In this document: piece after piece, positions 45,456-55,122 of the stretch
Layout of the letters: every line of letters begins with the position of its first letter
How positions within the stretch are numbered: the first letter of the stretch is position 1
Origin: Actinotignum schaalii FB123-CNA-2
GTDB lineage: Bacteria > Actinomycetota > Actinomycetes > Actinomycetales > Actinomycetaceae
DNA: 64,000 nt
Assembly: GCF_000411135.1 (NCBI RefSeq)
Contig: NZ_KE150263.1
Span: 186,001-250,000, forward strand
Reading direction: 5' to 3'
Program-made: the position numbers and the translations under genes
Notes under the pieces: model-generated
What the model was told of the DNA's origin: nothing
What the model saw: the letters and a program-made list of their open reading frames with translations, nothing else
Databases searched by the model: none

Positions 45456-46115
45456 CTAGCCTTCCGGCCCTTCCACCTCAAAGTTCTTCACCGGATCGTG
45501 CTCGTCCGCGAGGAAACGGTTGAAGCCGGTGAGGCGCCACTGCACATTCCCGTTCTTACGCCGCTGCAACATAGCCCAGTGGCAGTTATCCAGGCCGCCC
45601 AGGCCCTGCCAATCAGCCCCGCAGCCGAGAAGCACCCCGAGCCCGCAGGTAATCGCCGCGCCGTGCGCGGTCACAACCAGCAGGCCCCCATCCATACCTT
45701 CGCTGGCCTCGGTAATGGCCGCGGCCACGCGCGCGCCAACATGTTCCTTCGTTTCTACCCCGACGCCCACGGGCTCCTCCCCCGCGCGCCACTGTGCAAA
45801 TTCACGCGGATAGCGCTCCGCGATCTCAGTGCGGGTCAAGCCTTCGAACTGCCCGAAACAGCGTTCTTGTAACCGCGCATCAGTTGCCACTTCACGATCA
45901 ACTAGACGGGCAGCCTCAAGTGCGGTGGCATAGGCCCGTTGCAGCGGGGATGCCACAAAATGCGCCGGGCCGGCAGCAGCGATGTGGGGGGCCACGTAGC
46001 GAGCCTGACCGAGCCCGACCGCATTGAGGGGAATATCTGTGGAGCCCTGGATGCGCCAAGCCAGGTTGTAATCAGTTTGGCCGTGGCGCCAGAGCAGGAT
46101 GCGATCTGCCGTCAT
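45456..46115 (-). CDS. Histidine phosphatase family protein (glucosyl-3-phosphoglycerate phosphatase type)
   Basis: A 219-residue phosphoglycerate-mutase-like phosphatase with the catalytic LLWRHGQTDYN (His in RHG), phosphate-pocket Arg in SPLQRAYATA, acid ERCFGQFEGL and second His in VTAHGAAI. In mycobacteria the gene after rsfS is gpgP, which dephosphorylates glucosyl-3-phosphoglycerate in methylglucose lipopolysaccharide synthesis; the position here matches, but the substrate is inferred. It overlaps rsfS by 4 bp (ATGA). Confidence 0.9.
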   Translation of the reverse strand: MTADRILLWRHGQTDYNLAWRIQGSTDIPLNAVGLGQARYVAPHIAAAGPAHFVASPLQRAYATALEAARLVDREVATDARLQERCFGQFEGLTRTEIAERYPREFAQWRAGEEPVGVGVETKEHVGARVAAAITEASEGMDGGLLVVTAHGAAITCGLGVLLGCGADWQGLGGLDNCHWAMLQRRKNGNVQWRLTGFNRFLADEHDPVKNFEVEGPEG

Positions 46116-46573
46116 GCATGCGCCTCAGCGGAACCGGCCGTCTCGGGGTCCCGTGATTCCGAGGCAACCTCCGGCGTTACAGGCGCCGGATCCCCGGCGA
46201 TAACCGCCTCATCATCGAGCTGAAGATCCACGTGCGGGCAATCAGCCCACAAACGCGCGAGGGCGTAATCAGCGCGGTCCTCATCGCGTTGGATATGCAC
46301 AATGAGTTCCCCGTAATCGAGGAGCACCCACCGCGGGTCGAAAGTGAGTCCCTCGCGGCGCAAACGCTGCCCGCCGGCCTCATCGAGTTTTTCCTCCACG
46401 CGATCCACGATGGCGCGCACTTTCGGTTCCGAATCACCGGAAATGATGAGGAAAACATCGGAAATGGCGAAACGCTCACCAACATCGAGAGCTTCAATCG
46501 ATGTCGCTTTCACCTCCGCCGCTGCCGCGGCTCCAATACGGGCGAGCTCTATCGCACGATCCGAAGCTGTCAC
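46112..46573 (-). CDS. rsfS: Ribosome silencing factor RsfS
   Basis: Binds L14 and blocks subunit joining when nutrients are low. The 153-residue protein has DVGERFAISDVFLIISGDSEPKVRAIVDRVEE, the RREG region and WVLLDYGELIVHIQRDEDR, all typical. The C-terminus has a 25-residue acidic extension. Lies after the hypothetical gene of the nadD cluster, as in Actinobacteria. Starts with GTG, overlapping the upstream stop by 4 bp. Confidence 0.95.
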   Translation of the reverse strand: MTASDRAIELARIGAAAAAEVKATSIEALDVGERFAISDVFLIISGDSEPKVRAIVDRVEEKLDEAGGQRLRREGLTFDPRWVLLDYGELIVHIQRDEDRADYALARLWADCPHVDLQLDDEAVIAGDPAPVTPEVASESRDPETAGSAEAHA

Positions 46574-47403
46574 AAGATCTCCTTGATGTCGGGGATAATA
46601 CCGGGGGTTACATATTCAAAGGACGCGGCCTGCGCGCCATGCTGCAAGAAGAAGAAGCCAATGACCAGGCCGAGCACGACGCTCACCGCAATGAGGAGAA
46701 GCATAGTCACCGTCCAACGGCGCGGCGAGGACTCATCTTCGAGTTCATCCTCGTCCACATACTCGTGCGCGAGCGGATCCGGGGTAAGCGGGTCCGTGGC
46801 ATGCAGGTCCGGCTGCGCCGCGGAAACGGAAGCGGGCGACAACGCCGCTGCGGCGTCGTTCCCGGCCTCTTCTACTTCTGGCGCTGCATCACCCTGCGCA
46901 CCGGAGGCACGCAAAGCATCGTTTTGGGTGCGGGCCAGCAAACGCTCCCGCAAGCTACCACCTTCGGAAAACTCGGGCGCGGCCTCGGCTTCCAGAGCAG
47001 GTTCGGGCGCGGCCGCTGGTGCGGAGGCCGTAAGCGGGGGCACGAGCGAGTGGTCATCTTCACCGATACGTGCTTGAGTATCGGCTTCGAAACGGTCGAA
47101 AACTGAGATACGCTCACCCGTCGGGGCCGGGGAAGGCACCGGATCGGGAACCGAAACCGTACCGGCATCCAACACCGCACCGGGATCGGGCGTCGCTACC
47201 GCGGGCTGCGCGGTGGCTTCTACCTCCTCAGCTGCTTCGGCACGCTCGGCAAGAATAGCCCGCCGCCGCGTTGCTCGCACCACCGGAATATCCCGGGTGC
47301 GCCGCAATTCTTCCACCGGCGAAGCCTCGCCTTCTTCGAGAGGTTTCAAGAGTCCGCGCTCGCGCATCTCGCTGCGTGTGAGGCGCCGCCCGCCCTCGCT
47401 CAT
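46570..47403 (-). CDS. Ala/Pro-rich membrane protein of the nadD-rsfS cluster
   Basis: A 277-residue protein with an N-terminal basic segment ([15 protein letters not shown]), a long Ala/Pro/Glu-rich presumably disordered region (about residues 60-225), and one membrane segment ([25 protein letters not shown]) near residues 235-258 followed by a short outside tail. No family recognised. It overlaps nadD and rsfS by 4 bp each and so is made with them. The single-pass layout, with the disordered part inside, might tether a partner; no function is claimed. Confidence 0.8.
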   Translation of the reverse strand: MSEGGRRLTRSEMRERGLLKPLEEGEASPVEELRRTRDIPVVRATRRRAILAERAEAAEEVEATAQPAVATPDPGAVLDAGTVSVPDPVPSPAPTGERISVFDRFEADTQARIGEDDHSLVPPLTASAPAAAPEPALEAEAAPEFSEGGSLRERLLARTQNDALRASGAQGDAAPEVEEAGNDAAAALSPASVSAAQPDLHATDPLTPDPLAHEYVDEDELEDESSPRRWTVTMLLLIAVSVVLGLVIGFFFLQHGAQAASFEYVTPGIIPDIKEIL

Positions 47404-48098
47404 TTCTTCTCCTCTCGGTACGACCGTCCTTGATCAAGCTTACCCGGTGCCTCGCGCTGGGCATAAAGTTTGTATTTTCTAATGTGCTGCACCACGCCTT
47501 CGGGCACCAAATACCAAATGGGTGCGTGAGCTTGCACCCGTTCGCGCACATCCGTCGAGGAGATCGCCATGGCAGGAACCTCCACAATTTCCACGGCGTG
47601 TTTGGGCAGCGCGGAAACATCAATCGTGTGCCCGGGGCGCGTGACGCCGATAAAGCGGGCCATCCCCCACAGTTCCTCGGCGTTCTTCCAGCGCAAAATC
47701 TCCGGAATAACATCTGCTCCGGTAATGAAGTACAGATCCGCATCCGGGTAGACCTCACGCAAATCCCGCAGGGTATCCACGGTGTACGTCAGGCCGCGCC
47801 GCTCAATATCCACCCGCGATACCGTAAAGCGGGTATTCGACGCGGTGGCAATAACAGCCATGAGGTAGCGATGTTCGGCCGGGCTTACGTGCTGGCCCTG
47901 TTTGAAAGCGGGGCGGCCGGTGGGCACGAAAACCACCTCGTCCAGCCCGAAACGATGCTGCACTTCCGAGGCGGCCACCAGGTGTCCGTGGTGAATCGGA
48001 TCGAAAGTTCCACCCATCACCCCGATCCGCCGACGCCGGTGCTTGCGTTCGTCGAAAGGAATTTGCACCGGTTCGTCTTTATCGGATTTATCGGACAT
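47400..48098 (-). CDS. nadD: Nicotinate-nucleotide adenylyltransferase
   Basis: Joins nicotinate mononucleotide and ATP to deamido-NAD. The 232-residue protein shows the nucleotidyltransferase motif [27 protein letters not shown] near the C-terminus (ISSTxIR), and [21 protein letters not shown] start at the ATG at 48098 (MSDKSDKDE), preceded by GAGGGCGAGGGG; the gene overlaps the end of proA. Its start and stop are both overlapped by its neighbours. Confidence 0.94.
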   Translation of the reverse strand: MSDKSDKDEPVQIPFDERKHRRRRIGVMGGTFDPIHHGHLVAASEVQHRFGLDEVVFVPTGRPAFKQGQHVSPAEHRYLMAVIATASNTRFTVSRVDIERRGLTYTVDTLRDLREVYPDADLYFITGADVIPEILRWKNAEELWGMARFIGVTRPGHTIDVSALPKHAVEIVEVPAMAISSTDVRERVQAHAPIWYLVPEGVVQHIRKYKLYAQREAPGKLDQGRSYREEKK

Positions 48099-49350
48099 GC
48101 CCCTCGCCCTCTGCAATCCACGTCGTCGTGGTCATTTCTTCCAGTCCCATAGGTCCGCGCGCATGCAGTTTTTGAGTGGAGATACCAATTTCCGCGCCGA
48201 GCCCAAATTCGCCACCGTCCGTGAAACGCGTCGAAGCATTCACCATAATGGCGGCGCAATCCACCTCATCGATGAAACGATTAATGGCACGCTGATTTTC
48301 GGCCACGATAGCTTCGGTATGACCGCTTGAATAGCGGGCAATATGCGCGAGCGCCGCCTCGATATCGGGAACAACCGCCACGGCCATCTCCGGGGCCAAA
48401 TATTCAGTTTCCCAATCTTCTTGCGTGGCGAGCTGGGTGGGAACATCCCCGGCGAAACGCTGGGCCGCGGCATCGCAATGCAAGATCACACCGCGCTCAT
48501 GAAGTTCACGCAAAATCCGAGGCATGAAGTCCGGTGCGATATCCGCGTGGACAAGAAGCGTTTCGGCCGCATTGCACACGCTTGTCCGATGCGTTTTGGA
48601 ATTAACGACGACGGCGCTAGCCCGCTCCACATCGGCGCTGGCATCCACGTACACGTGATTATTGCCCACCCCGGTTTCGATGGCGGGAACTAAGGATTCG
48701 CGCACGACCGTCTGGATCAGACCTGCGCCTCCGCGCGGAATAATAAGATCTACCAGGCCGCGCAATTTCATGAGTTCTACGGTGCCTTCGCGCCCGAAAG
48801 CATCAATGGTCTGCACGCAGTCGGCCGGGAAGCCGGCCTCCGCTACCGCTTGCCGCATGAGCTCGACCAGCACCTCGTTGGTGCGTATAGCAGCACTCCC
48901 CCCGCGCAGTATCACCGCGGAACCCGCTTTGAGGGCCAGGGTGGCAGCATCGACCGTTACATTGGGGCGGGCCTCATAAATCATGCCAATCACGCCCATG
49001 GGAACCCGCACCTGGCGCAAACGCATGCCGTGAGCCGAGCGCGAACCGCGGATCACTTCGCCAACCGGGTCAGCCAAGCCCACCACGTGTTCTACCGCCT
49101 GGGCAATGCCCTCGATGCGTTCTTCGGTGAGGAGGAGGCGATCAATCATTCCCGGGGAAAGCCGACCCTGTTCCCGGGCCACATCCTGCGCATTTGCCGC
49201 CACGATACGAGCGGTTTCCCTACGCAAAATTGCGGCGATACGGCAAAGAGCATCATTTTTCGACGTGGTCTGCGCCCCGCGCAAAGAACGCGCAGCCTGG
49301 CGCGCGCGGCGGGCTACCTCGGCCACGCCCTCGGTTAACGTTGCGGTCAT
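48088..49350 (-). CDS. proA: Glutamate-5-semialdehyde dehydrogenase
   Basis: NADPH-dependent reduction of gamma-glutamyl phosphate, second step of proline synthesis. The 420-residue protein has the catalytic Cys in [34 protein letters not shown] and [11 protein letters not shown] near the end. The TAAAGT box 7 nt upstream of the ATG gives a leaderless-type start. proB is 2.1 kb upstream rather than adjacent, because trxA and an LLM-like gene lie between. Confidence 0.96.
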   Translation of the reverse strand: MTATLTEGVAEVARRARQAARSLRGAQTTSKNDALCRIAAILRRETARIVAANAQDVAREQGRLSPGMIDRLLLTEERIEGIAQAVEHVVGLADPVGEVIRGSRSAHGMRLRQVRVPMGVIGMIYEARPNVTVDAATLALKAGSAVILRGGSAAIRTNEVLVELMRQAVAEAGFPADCVQTIDAFGREGTVELMKLRGLVDLIIPRGGAGLIQTVVRESLVPAIETGVGNNHVYVDASADVERASAVVVNSKTHRTSVCNAAETLLVHADIAPDFMPRILRELHERGVILHCDAAAQRFAGDVPTQLATQEDWETEYLAPEMAVAVVPDIEAALAHIARYSSGHTEAIVAENQRAINRFIDEVDCAAIMVNASTRFTDGGEFGLGAEIGISTQKLHARGPMGLEEMTTTTWIAEGEGHVR

Positions 49351-49357
49351 AGTCTCT

Positions 49358-49363
49358 ACTTTA
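49358..49363 (-). promoter_or_regulatory. -10 box of proA
   Basis: Minus strand TAAAGT, exactly 7 nt before the proA ATG. Confidence 0.55.
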
Positions 49364-49518
49364 GGCCAGAAAGGCCCCCGTTACCGAATAGGAACACCGA
49401 AGAGGAACAGCGAGCGGGAATGAGGAGCACTCATATATATTCGGGCAATCTCATGGGAATAGCGCCGCCCGCCCCCGCGTTGCAGGTAGCGAGATTTCCA
49501 ACAAATTTGAGGAGAACC

Positions 49519-49902
49519 ATGGCAACCGTTACTGTCACCACTGAGAACTTCAACGAGACCGTACACGAAGGCATCGTGCTGCTGGACTTCTGGGCGAGCT
49601 GGTGCGGACCCTGCCGTGCATTCAGCCCGATTTACGAAAAGGCTTCCGAAAAGCACCCCGATATCACCTTCGGGAAGGTAAGCACCGAGGATAGCCCGGA
49701 GCTCGCGGCGCATTTCCAGATTCAGGCGATTCCGACCATTATGGCTTTCCGCGATGGTATCCGCGTCTTTGAGCAGGCCGGGGCGCTGCCGGCCGGTCCG
49801 CTCGAGGATCTGATCGGCCAGGTCAAGGAGCTGGATATGGACGAGATTCGCGCCCGTCTCGCCGCTCACGAAGCTGAGGAATCCGCACAACAGGCTGAAT
49901 AA
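49519..49902 (+). CDS. trxA: Thioredoxin
   Basis: A 127-residue thioredoxin with DFWASWCGPCRAFSPIYEKAS (active-site Cys29 and Cys32) and the cis-Pro IQAIPTIMAFRDG. The C-terminus is extended by about 20 charged residues. The ATG at 49519 has GAGGAG 5 nt upstream; the longer frame from 49420 is rejected. It is a lone plus-strand gene between proA and an LLM-like gene. A strong terminator follows. Confidence 0.95.
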   Translation: MATVTVTTENFNETVHEGIVLLDFWASWCGPCRAFSPIYEKASEKHPDITFGKVSTEDSPELAAHFQIQAIPTIMAFRDGIRVFEQAGALPAGPLEDLIGQVKELDMDEIRARLAAHEAEESAQQAE

Positions 49903-49926
49903 GCTACCGACTTTCCGCCAAGCACC

Positions 49927-49960
49927 GAGGGGCGAACTGGAATCAACCAGTTCGCCCCTC
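49927..49960 (+). terminator. Terminator between trxA and the LLM-like gene
   Basis: A perfect 14-bp stem (GAGGGGCGAACTGG) with a 6-nt loop between converging genes; only a weak T-rich tract follows. Confidence 0.8.
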
Positions 49961-49977
49961 ATTACTCCCCAGAAAAA

Positions 49978-50871
49978 TTAGGAAATTTCAGCGCGCCCGA
50001 AAAGCACCGGAAGTACTCCGCGCACCAGCGAAGCTAAATCGGTGCGGATGGAGGTAGGCCGGTAGATGATGCCATCTGCCGCACCCATCCCCAGCCAGGA
50101 CTCGGTGGTATCCGCAACATCGTAGACCGTTCCCACCACGTGAGCGCTGCGGGTGAAATCCGGACCGCCCAGGGCCTGCACCAGGAAGAGGCGTTCGCGA
50201 GCAGCGGTGCGGGTAGCCGAAATAATGACGGTCATGTCGAGGAGGACCTGCAGGTCGGTATCGTATTCTTCTGCCGCCGCCCTCAAAGCGAAACGGGCTT
50301 CGCGGGCGCGGTGCGCATCGGGCGCGGAGAGGCGCATCATCGGGGAAATACCGCAGATTGCCCGCAGATTCAGATTCGGGACATCTTCAGCGCGCACGTG
50401 CGGCATGAGGCGTACCCCGGCCGCAATAGCATTTTCCACGTCGCTGCGCAGGGCCGCGAGGTCGGTAGCCGGGGTGATCGGAAGACTTACCAGAGCCGGG
50501 GTATCGCTGGAGTCCTGCTGGGTTCTGGCCACCGCTTCCCGTAAAGCCTGGGCCGTGGCGGGTACTTCTACCGCGATATCACCGCGGGCACGTGGACCTA
50601 GGCGGCTTGCCGTTTCCATCGCGGAGGCGACGCGGGCACCGGGAAGTACGAATTCCCCGGAAAACTGGACGAAATCAAGTCCGCCTTTCCAGGCCGCATC
50701 CGCGCAGGAGGCCAGGTGCGCGATGGAAGCCCCGTGGGCTGGGCGCGCAGCTGCGCCGTCGCCGCAAAGATTCTCCCCGCCGCCGAGCGCCGAGAGATCG
50801 ACTCCTAAAAATGTTTCTCTTAAAACTTCCTCATTCGTGGTGGTGCACAGGGTGGTCAATTGGATGGTCAT
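49978..50871 (-). CDS. Luciferase-like (LLM) domain protein, divergent
   Basis: A 297-residue protein with features of the LLM TIM barrel: LDFVQFSGEFVLPGARVASAMETASRLGPR near the start; the C-terminal VVGTVYDVADTTESWLGMGAADGIIYRPTSIRTDLASLVRGVLPVL, which matches the family's end. The flavin-binding middle is weakly conserved, with TFLGVDLSALGGG and DLQVLLDMTVIISATRTAARERLFLVQAL. I regard it as a degenerate or divergent LLM family member; binding of flavin or F420 is doubtful. It is between trxA and proB, on the minus strand. Confidence 0.65.
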   Translation of the reverse strand: MTIQLTTLCTTTNEEVLRETFLGVDLSALGGGENLCGDGAAARPAHGASIAHLASCADAAWKGGLDFVQFSGEFVLPGARVASAMETASRLGPRARGDIAVEVPATAQALREAVARTQQDSSDTPALVSLPITPATDLAALRSDVENAIAAGVRLMPHVRAEDVPNLNLRAICGISPMMRLSAPDAHRAREARFALRAAAEEYDTDLQVLLDMTVIISATRTAARERLFLVQALGGPDFTRSAHVVGTVYDVADTTESWLGMGAADGIIYRPTSIRTDLASLVRGVLPVLFGRAEIS

Positions 50872-51446
50872 TAGTACTCACTATCGGGACGAAGACGGGC
50901 AGAGGGGGCACTGGCAGGCGCAAGAAGGCGCGCGCTCATAAAGTGGTGATGCCAGCGGCGCCAATGCGCCATGGTAATTCGATAGTCCGCGCACATGCTG
51001 GAGGTGAGGCCCTGGAGCGTGACAAACTGCGACATCGAATTCTCCGTTCTTCGTCGGCTCGGGTATTCCGAGCGATTGCGAGGGTGCTATATAAGCACTT
51101 GCGATAACGCTAGATCTTTATTGTCCAATAGGCAAGACAAACACGAGGGTTTTTTGCGCATATCACTATTCATTTATCGTGATTACTATTCGATCAAGGT
51201 GATGCAATACTTCGCTAAACTCTCGGGTGTCAGCGCTACAACCTGGGCGAATAAAAATACCACCCTGCACAGCTAGTGCAAAATTATGCACGTTTCCCGT
51301 AGTTACAGGTCCGTAAAGTAAGACGTAACACAGATTTGTGCACGCCGCAGCGTTCCTGTGCGGATGCCATTGAAGCACGCTCGACCGGCACACGCCAAAG
51401 GCGGTGCACCCGCACCTGGGACAGGTGATGCTAACGGCGTGACCAG
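50872..51446. other. Low-GC intergenic stretch without supported genes
   Basis: A 575-bp region of lower GC between the LLM-like gene and proB. Frames are open for up to 94 codons on the plus strand at 50995, but without ribosome site or family resemblance. No inverted repeat ends or tRNA are seen. It may be a decayed insertion. Confidence 0.5.
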
Positions 51447-52562
51447 TTAGGAGCCCAAGAGCACGATGTCATTGGCGTGCACCACCGGCTTCTTGCCGCG
51501 CGCCCCGGTGCTTCCCACCAGCTCGATCAGTTCTTCCACGCTATAGGCACTCAGACCCCGGGCAATAACTTCTCCGTGCCCATCACAAAGTTCCACGATA
51601 TCCCCGGCCGCAAAACGGCCCGAGACCCCGATGACTCCCACCGGGAGCAAAGATGCGTGATTGCCCGTGACCGCCGCAACGGCGCCGTCGTCCAATGTAA
51701 CCCGCCCCCGGGCCCGCGCCGCGAATTCCATCCAGCGCCCCCGCGCGGACACATGCCGTTTGCTCGGCACGAACCAGGTTCCCACATTCTCCCCGGCCAC
51801 GGCCCGCTGCACATTATCAACGTGGGTGAGAATCACGCCGACGCCACCCGAGGTTGCCAATTCGGCCGCCGCCACCTTGGTGCGCATTCCCCCGGTTCCG
51901 ACCGCCGAACCCCGCCCGGTAATCCGCAGTCCGGCGAGGTCTTCCTCGCCGGTCACCTCCGCAATGCGGGTGGCGCCCGCTTCGCTGGGGGGCTTGGTAT
52001 ACAGGCCATCCACATCCGTGAGCAAAATAAGAGTGCCGGCACCCACAAGGTGGGCGGTCAGTGCGGCCAGCCGGTCATTATCACCGAAGCGCAATTCGTC
52101 AGTGGCAACGGCGTCGTTCTCATTAACAATCGGAACCACCCGCAAACGCAAAAGCGTACGCATCGCCGTAAGCGCATTGGCGTAGTGGCGCCGGTTCGTG
52201 ACATCAGAGGCGGTGAGGAGCACCTGGCCCACGCTAATGCCATGCGCTTCAAAGCGTTCCTCGTACGCAGCCATGAGGCGGGACTGGCCCACCATGGCCG
52301 CGGCCTGCTTTTCCCGCAGGGAACGCGGACGGCCCAGCTTGAGCGGCCCGATACCGGCCGCCACCGCGCCGGAGGATACCAGCACCACATCCACCCCGCG
52401 GGCGTGCACGTCCGCAATGGTGTTGACAAGAAGATCGAGGGTTTCCTGGTGCAGGGCACCGTCCGGCCCCGTCAAGGAGGAGGATCCCACTTTAATGACT
52501 ATTCGACGGGAGTTCTCAAGGCAGTCACGCCGGGTCAGCGAGGTGGATGAGGTACCGGACAC
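51447..52562 (-). CDS. proB: Glutamate 5-kinase
   Basis: ATP-dependent phosphorylation of glutamate, the first and feedback-controlled step of proline synthesis. The 371-residue protein has the amino-acid-kinase fold (VIKVGSSSLTGPDG, VSSGAVAAGIGPLKL, NENDAVATDELRFGDNDRLAALTA) and the C-terminal PUA domain (GRVTLDDGAVAAVTGNHASLLPVG). The start is a GTG at 52562. obgE lies 45 bp upstream. proA is displaced. Confidence 0.96.
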   Translation of the reverse strand: MSGTSSTSLTRRDCLENSRRIVIKVGSSSLTGPDGALHQETLDLLVNTIADVHARGVDVVLVSSGAVAAGIGPLKLGRPRSLREKQAAAMVGQSRLMAAYEERFEAHGISVGQVLLTASDVTNRRHYANALTAMRTLLRLRVVPIVNENDAVATDELRFGDNDRLAALTAHLVGAGTLILLTDVDGLYTKPPSEAGATRIAEVTGEEDLAGLRITGRGSAVGTGGMRTKVAAAELATSGGVGVILTHVDNVQRAVAGENVGTWFVPSKRHVSARGRWMEFAARARGRVTLDDGAVAAVTGNHASLLPVGVIGVSGRFAAGDIVELCDGHGEVIARGLSAYSVEELIELVGSTGARGKKPVVHANDIVLLGS

Positions 52563-52607
52563 GAGTCACTCTTTCTTATCTGATGGTTCGGGACACCGCA
52601 GGATAGT

Positions 52608-54143
52608 TTAGTCCCCTTCCGGGGTCCCTGCCTGCGGATCCGTCCATATGCCGGCCTCCCGTTCGGAACGCAATTCCTGCCGGGCTTCCTCTTTGGCATC
52701 CATGCGCTCGTAAAAATCGGCGCGCTTTTCGCGGCGGGTGGGGCGCGAGCGCTCGGCTTCCACCCGGATATCGCGCCCGCGCGGCCCGTAAATTTCAGCG
52801 ACGGCGGCAACGGTTGGTTCCCAATCGAAAACGAAACCGGTCTGCGGCGGGCCAATGACCACCATATCGCCTGGCACCGCACCCAAACGAGCCAGCTCGT
52901 CCTCGATGCCCAGCCGGTGAAGCCGCTCCCCCAGGTACCCGACCGCCTCATCATTGGCGAAGTCCGTTTGCCCCACCCAGCGTTCGGGCTGGCGCCCGCG
53001 CACATTCCAGAACTCCTGCATGCCGTCGCGCCGCTTGACGATAGTGAAACGATCATCGCGTTCCCGCGTCAGATGTAGCACCGGGCGCACCGGTTCAGCA
53101 ACCTCGCGATTCGCCTTTTCTTCGCGCACCACCCGGGCCAGGTAGAAGGAGAGCTCACGCAGCCCTTCGTGGCTGGCGGTGGAGACAGAAAAAACATCGA
53201 GGCCGCGGTCGCGCAACTCCGGGGTCACAAATTCGGCAAGTTCCCGCGCATCCGGGACATCAATTTTATTGAGAATCACCACGCGGGGGCGTTCGGTGAG
53301 AGGAAGCTGGCCTTCGGTGGGCGGGATATTGGCCGCGTAGCGGGCCAGTTCGTATTCGAGGGTATCCAGGTCCGTGAGCGGATCCCGCCCCGGCTCTAGC
53401 GTGGCGCAGTCGATGACGTGCGCAATAACAGCGCAGCGCTCAATATGACGTAAAAACTCCAGCCCGAGCCCGCGCCCTTCCGAAGCCCCGGGAATGAGGC
53501 CGGGAACATCGGCAATGGTGTAGCGCTCCTCGCCAGCGGTCACCACACCGAGGTTCGGAACAAGAGTGGTGAACGGATAATCGGCAATTTTCGGGCGAGC
53601 AGCGGACATAGCCGCGATGAGAGAGGATTTCCCGGCGGAGGGGAAGCCCACCAGGGCAACATCAGCCACCGATTTCAATTCGAGAACAACATCGAGTTCT
53701 TCGCCGGCTTCCCCGAGTAGAGCGAAACCGGGTGCCTTGCGGCGCGGAGAAGCGAGGGCCGCATTTCCGAGTCCGCCTACTCCCCCGCGTGCTACCTCGA
53801 AAGAATCCCCGGGGCTCACGAGATCCGCAAGCACGTCGCCCTCGCTGTTTTTCACGACCGTCCCCGCCGGAACCTTGAGCACCAGATCCGCGCCGTTCTT
53901 GCCCCGCTGGTTATCACCGGCTCCGGGCTGGCCGTTTTCCGCGCTACGGTGCGGGGTGTGGTGGTAGTCCATGAGGGTAGATTCTTGGGAATCCACCTCA
54001 AAAATGATGGAACCCCCATGGCCGCCATTGGCGCCGTCGGGCCCCCCGAGAGGCTTGTACTTTTCCCGACGCACCGAAACGCATCCATTTCCACCGTTGC
54101 CGGCGCGCAAGTGCAAGGTCACCTTATCGACGAACGAGGCCAC
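52608..54143 (-). CDS. obgE: GTPase ObgE/CgtA
   Basis: Ribosome-associated, ppGpp-binding GTPase for 50S assembly. The 511-residue protein has the Obg domain with its glycine-rich turns ([18 protein letters not shown]), G domain ([43 protein letters not shown]) and the C-terminal OCT domain found in Actinobacteria and Firmicutes. The start is a GTG at 54143 with GGGGAGGG upstream. It follows rpmA by 180 bp. Confidence 0.97.
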   Translation of the reverse strand: MASFVDKVTLHLRAGNGGNGCVSVRREKYKPLGGPDGANGGHGGSIIFEVDSQESTLMDYHHTPHRSAENGQPGAGDNQRGKNGADLVLKVPAGTVVKNSEGDVLADLVSPGDSFEVARGGVGGLGNAALASPRRKAPGFALLGEAGEELDVVLELKSVADVALVGFPSAGKSSLIAAMSAARPKIADYPFTTLVPNLGVVTAGEERYTIADVPGLIPGASEGRGLGLEFLRHIERCAVIAHVIDCATLEPGRDPLTDLDTLEYELARYAANIPPTEGQLPLTERPRVVILNKIDVPDARELAEFVTPELRDRGLDVFSVSTASHEGLRELSFYLARVVREEKANREVAEPVRPVLHLTRERDDRFTIVKRRDGMQEFWNVRGRQPERWVGQTDFANDEAVGYLGERLHRLGIEDELARLGAVPGDMVVIGPPQTGFVFDWEPTVAAVAEIYGPRGRDIRVEAERSRPTRREKRADFYERMDAKEEARQELRSEREAGIWTDPQAGTPEGD

Positions 54144-54260
54144 GTATGCCCTCCCCTTTTTCTGTAGTGCTGACGCGTCACCGCGGCGGCTTAACCGCCG
54201 CGAGTAGATGGACGTCTGCGTAGCCGGTACTCGCGCACCGAGCCCGCGTTAACGAATGAC

Positions 54261-54286
54261 GGGGTGGAGGTTCAATCCCCCACCCC
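54261..54286 (-). terminator. Hairpin between rpmA and obgE
   Basis: Stem GGGGTGG/CCACCCC with a 12-nt loop, 38 bp after rpmA. It may terminate or attenuate the ribosomal operon before obgE. Confidence 0.5.
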
Positions 54287-54323
54287 TCATCATAGGTGCG
54301 TGCGGCGCTCGGGCCGCTCCGCC

Positions 54324-54578
54324 TTAAGCCTGGGTCACGACGTCGACAACCTTGCGGTCGCGACGGGTACCGAACTGGACCGTTCCGGCTGCGGTAGCGA
54401 ACAGGGTATCATCCTTGCCGCGCCCGACGTTATTACCCGGATGGAACTTCGTGCCACGCTGGCGAACGAGAATTTCACCGGCGGATACTACCTGACCGCC
54501 GTACCGCTTCACCCCGAGGCGCTGGGCATTGGAGTCGCGCCCGTTGCGCGAGGAAGAGGCGCCCTTCTTATGTGCCAT
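54324..54578 (-). CDS. rpmA: 50S ribosomal protein L27
   Basis: An 84-residue protein, [47 protein letters not shown], identical in layout to L27, which reaches towards the peptidyl transferase centre. Lies 48 bp after rplU in the universal rplU-rpmA order before obgE. Confidence 0.98.
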   Translation of the reverse strand: MAHKKGASSSRNGRDSNAQRLGVKRYGGQVVSAGEILVRQRGTKFHPGNNVGRGKDDTLFATAAGTVQFGTRRDRKVVDVVTQA

Positions 54579-54626
54579 CTGTCTACCTTCTTACTATCTC
54601 AAAACTAGCTGCTGACGCGGCAGATC

Positions 54627-54932
54627 CTATTGGATGCCGGTGACCTTGAGGCGGGTCAGGGGCTGACGATGCCCCTGGCGCTTCCGGTAACCCGTCTTGT
54701 TCTTGAACTTGATGATGGAGATCTTCGGTCCCTTTTCATCGCGCACAATTTCCGCGGTAACCTTCGCCGAAATGCCATCGGCAGCCGTGGTGATCTTATC
54801 CCCGTCAACGAGCATGATGGGTTCGAGTTCGACGGTATCGCCGACTTCACCTTCCATCCTGTCAACAACCACGACGGTTCCGACAGAAACCTTTTCCTGA
54901 CGGCCCCCGGCCTTGACGATCGCGTACACCAC
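54627..54932 (-). CDS. rplU: 50S ribosomal protein L21
   Basis: A 101-residue protein, [24 protein letters not shown] and [23 protein letters not shown], matching L21, a 23S rRNA-binding subunit. The GTG at 54932 has AGGAG 6 nt upstream. rne is upstream by 190 bp, as usual in Actinobacteria. Confidence 0.98.
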   Translation of the reverse strand: MVYAIVKAGGRQEKVSVGTVVVVDRMEGEVGDTVELEPIMLVDGDKITTAADGISAKVTAEIVRDEKGPKISIIKFKNKTGYRKRQGHRQPLTRLKVTGIQ

Positions 54933-55011
54933 GTTTGCTCCTGTTGATTACGGCTACTTTTCGCGCTGGACAGCGCACTTAAACGACTGAGTGCCTAAGC
55001 ACCGACCATCT

Positions 55012-55041
55012 ACTTTACTGTGTCGACCCGCTTTCTTACAA
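55012..55041 (-). promoter_or_regulatory. rplU-rpmA promoter
   Basis: Minus strand TTGTAA, an 18-nt spacer and TAAAGT, giving a leader of about 70 nt before rplU. Confidence 0.6.
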
Positions 55042-55122
55042 GTGAGACAGCGCATGAGACCGGCCGTGTCGCTATGGGATGCGCCACGTACCTCCCGGTT
55101 GTAGCGCTGTGCCCGCTCCGAA

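Noticed and set aside
50995-51276. Plus-strand ORF of 93 codons in the gap before proB
   Set aside because: No ribosome site, atypical composition and no family pattern.
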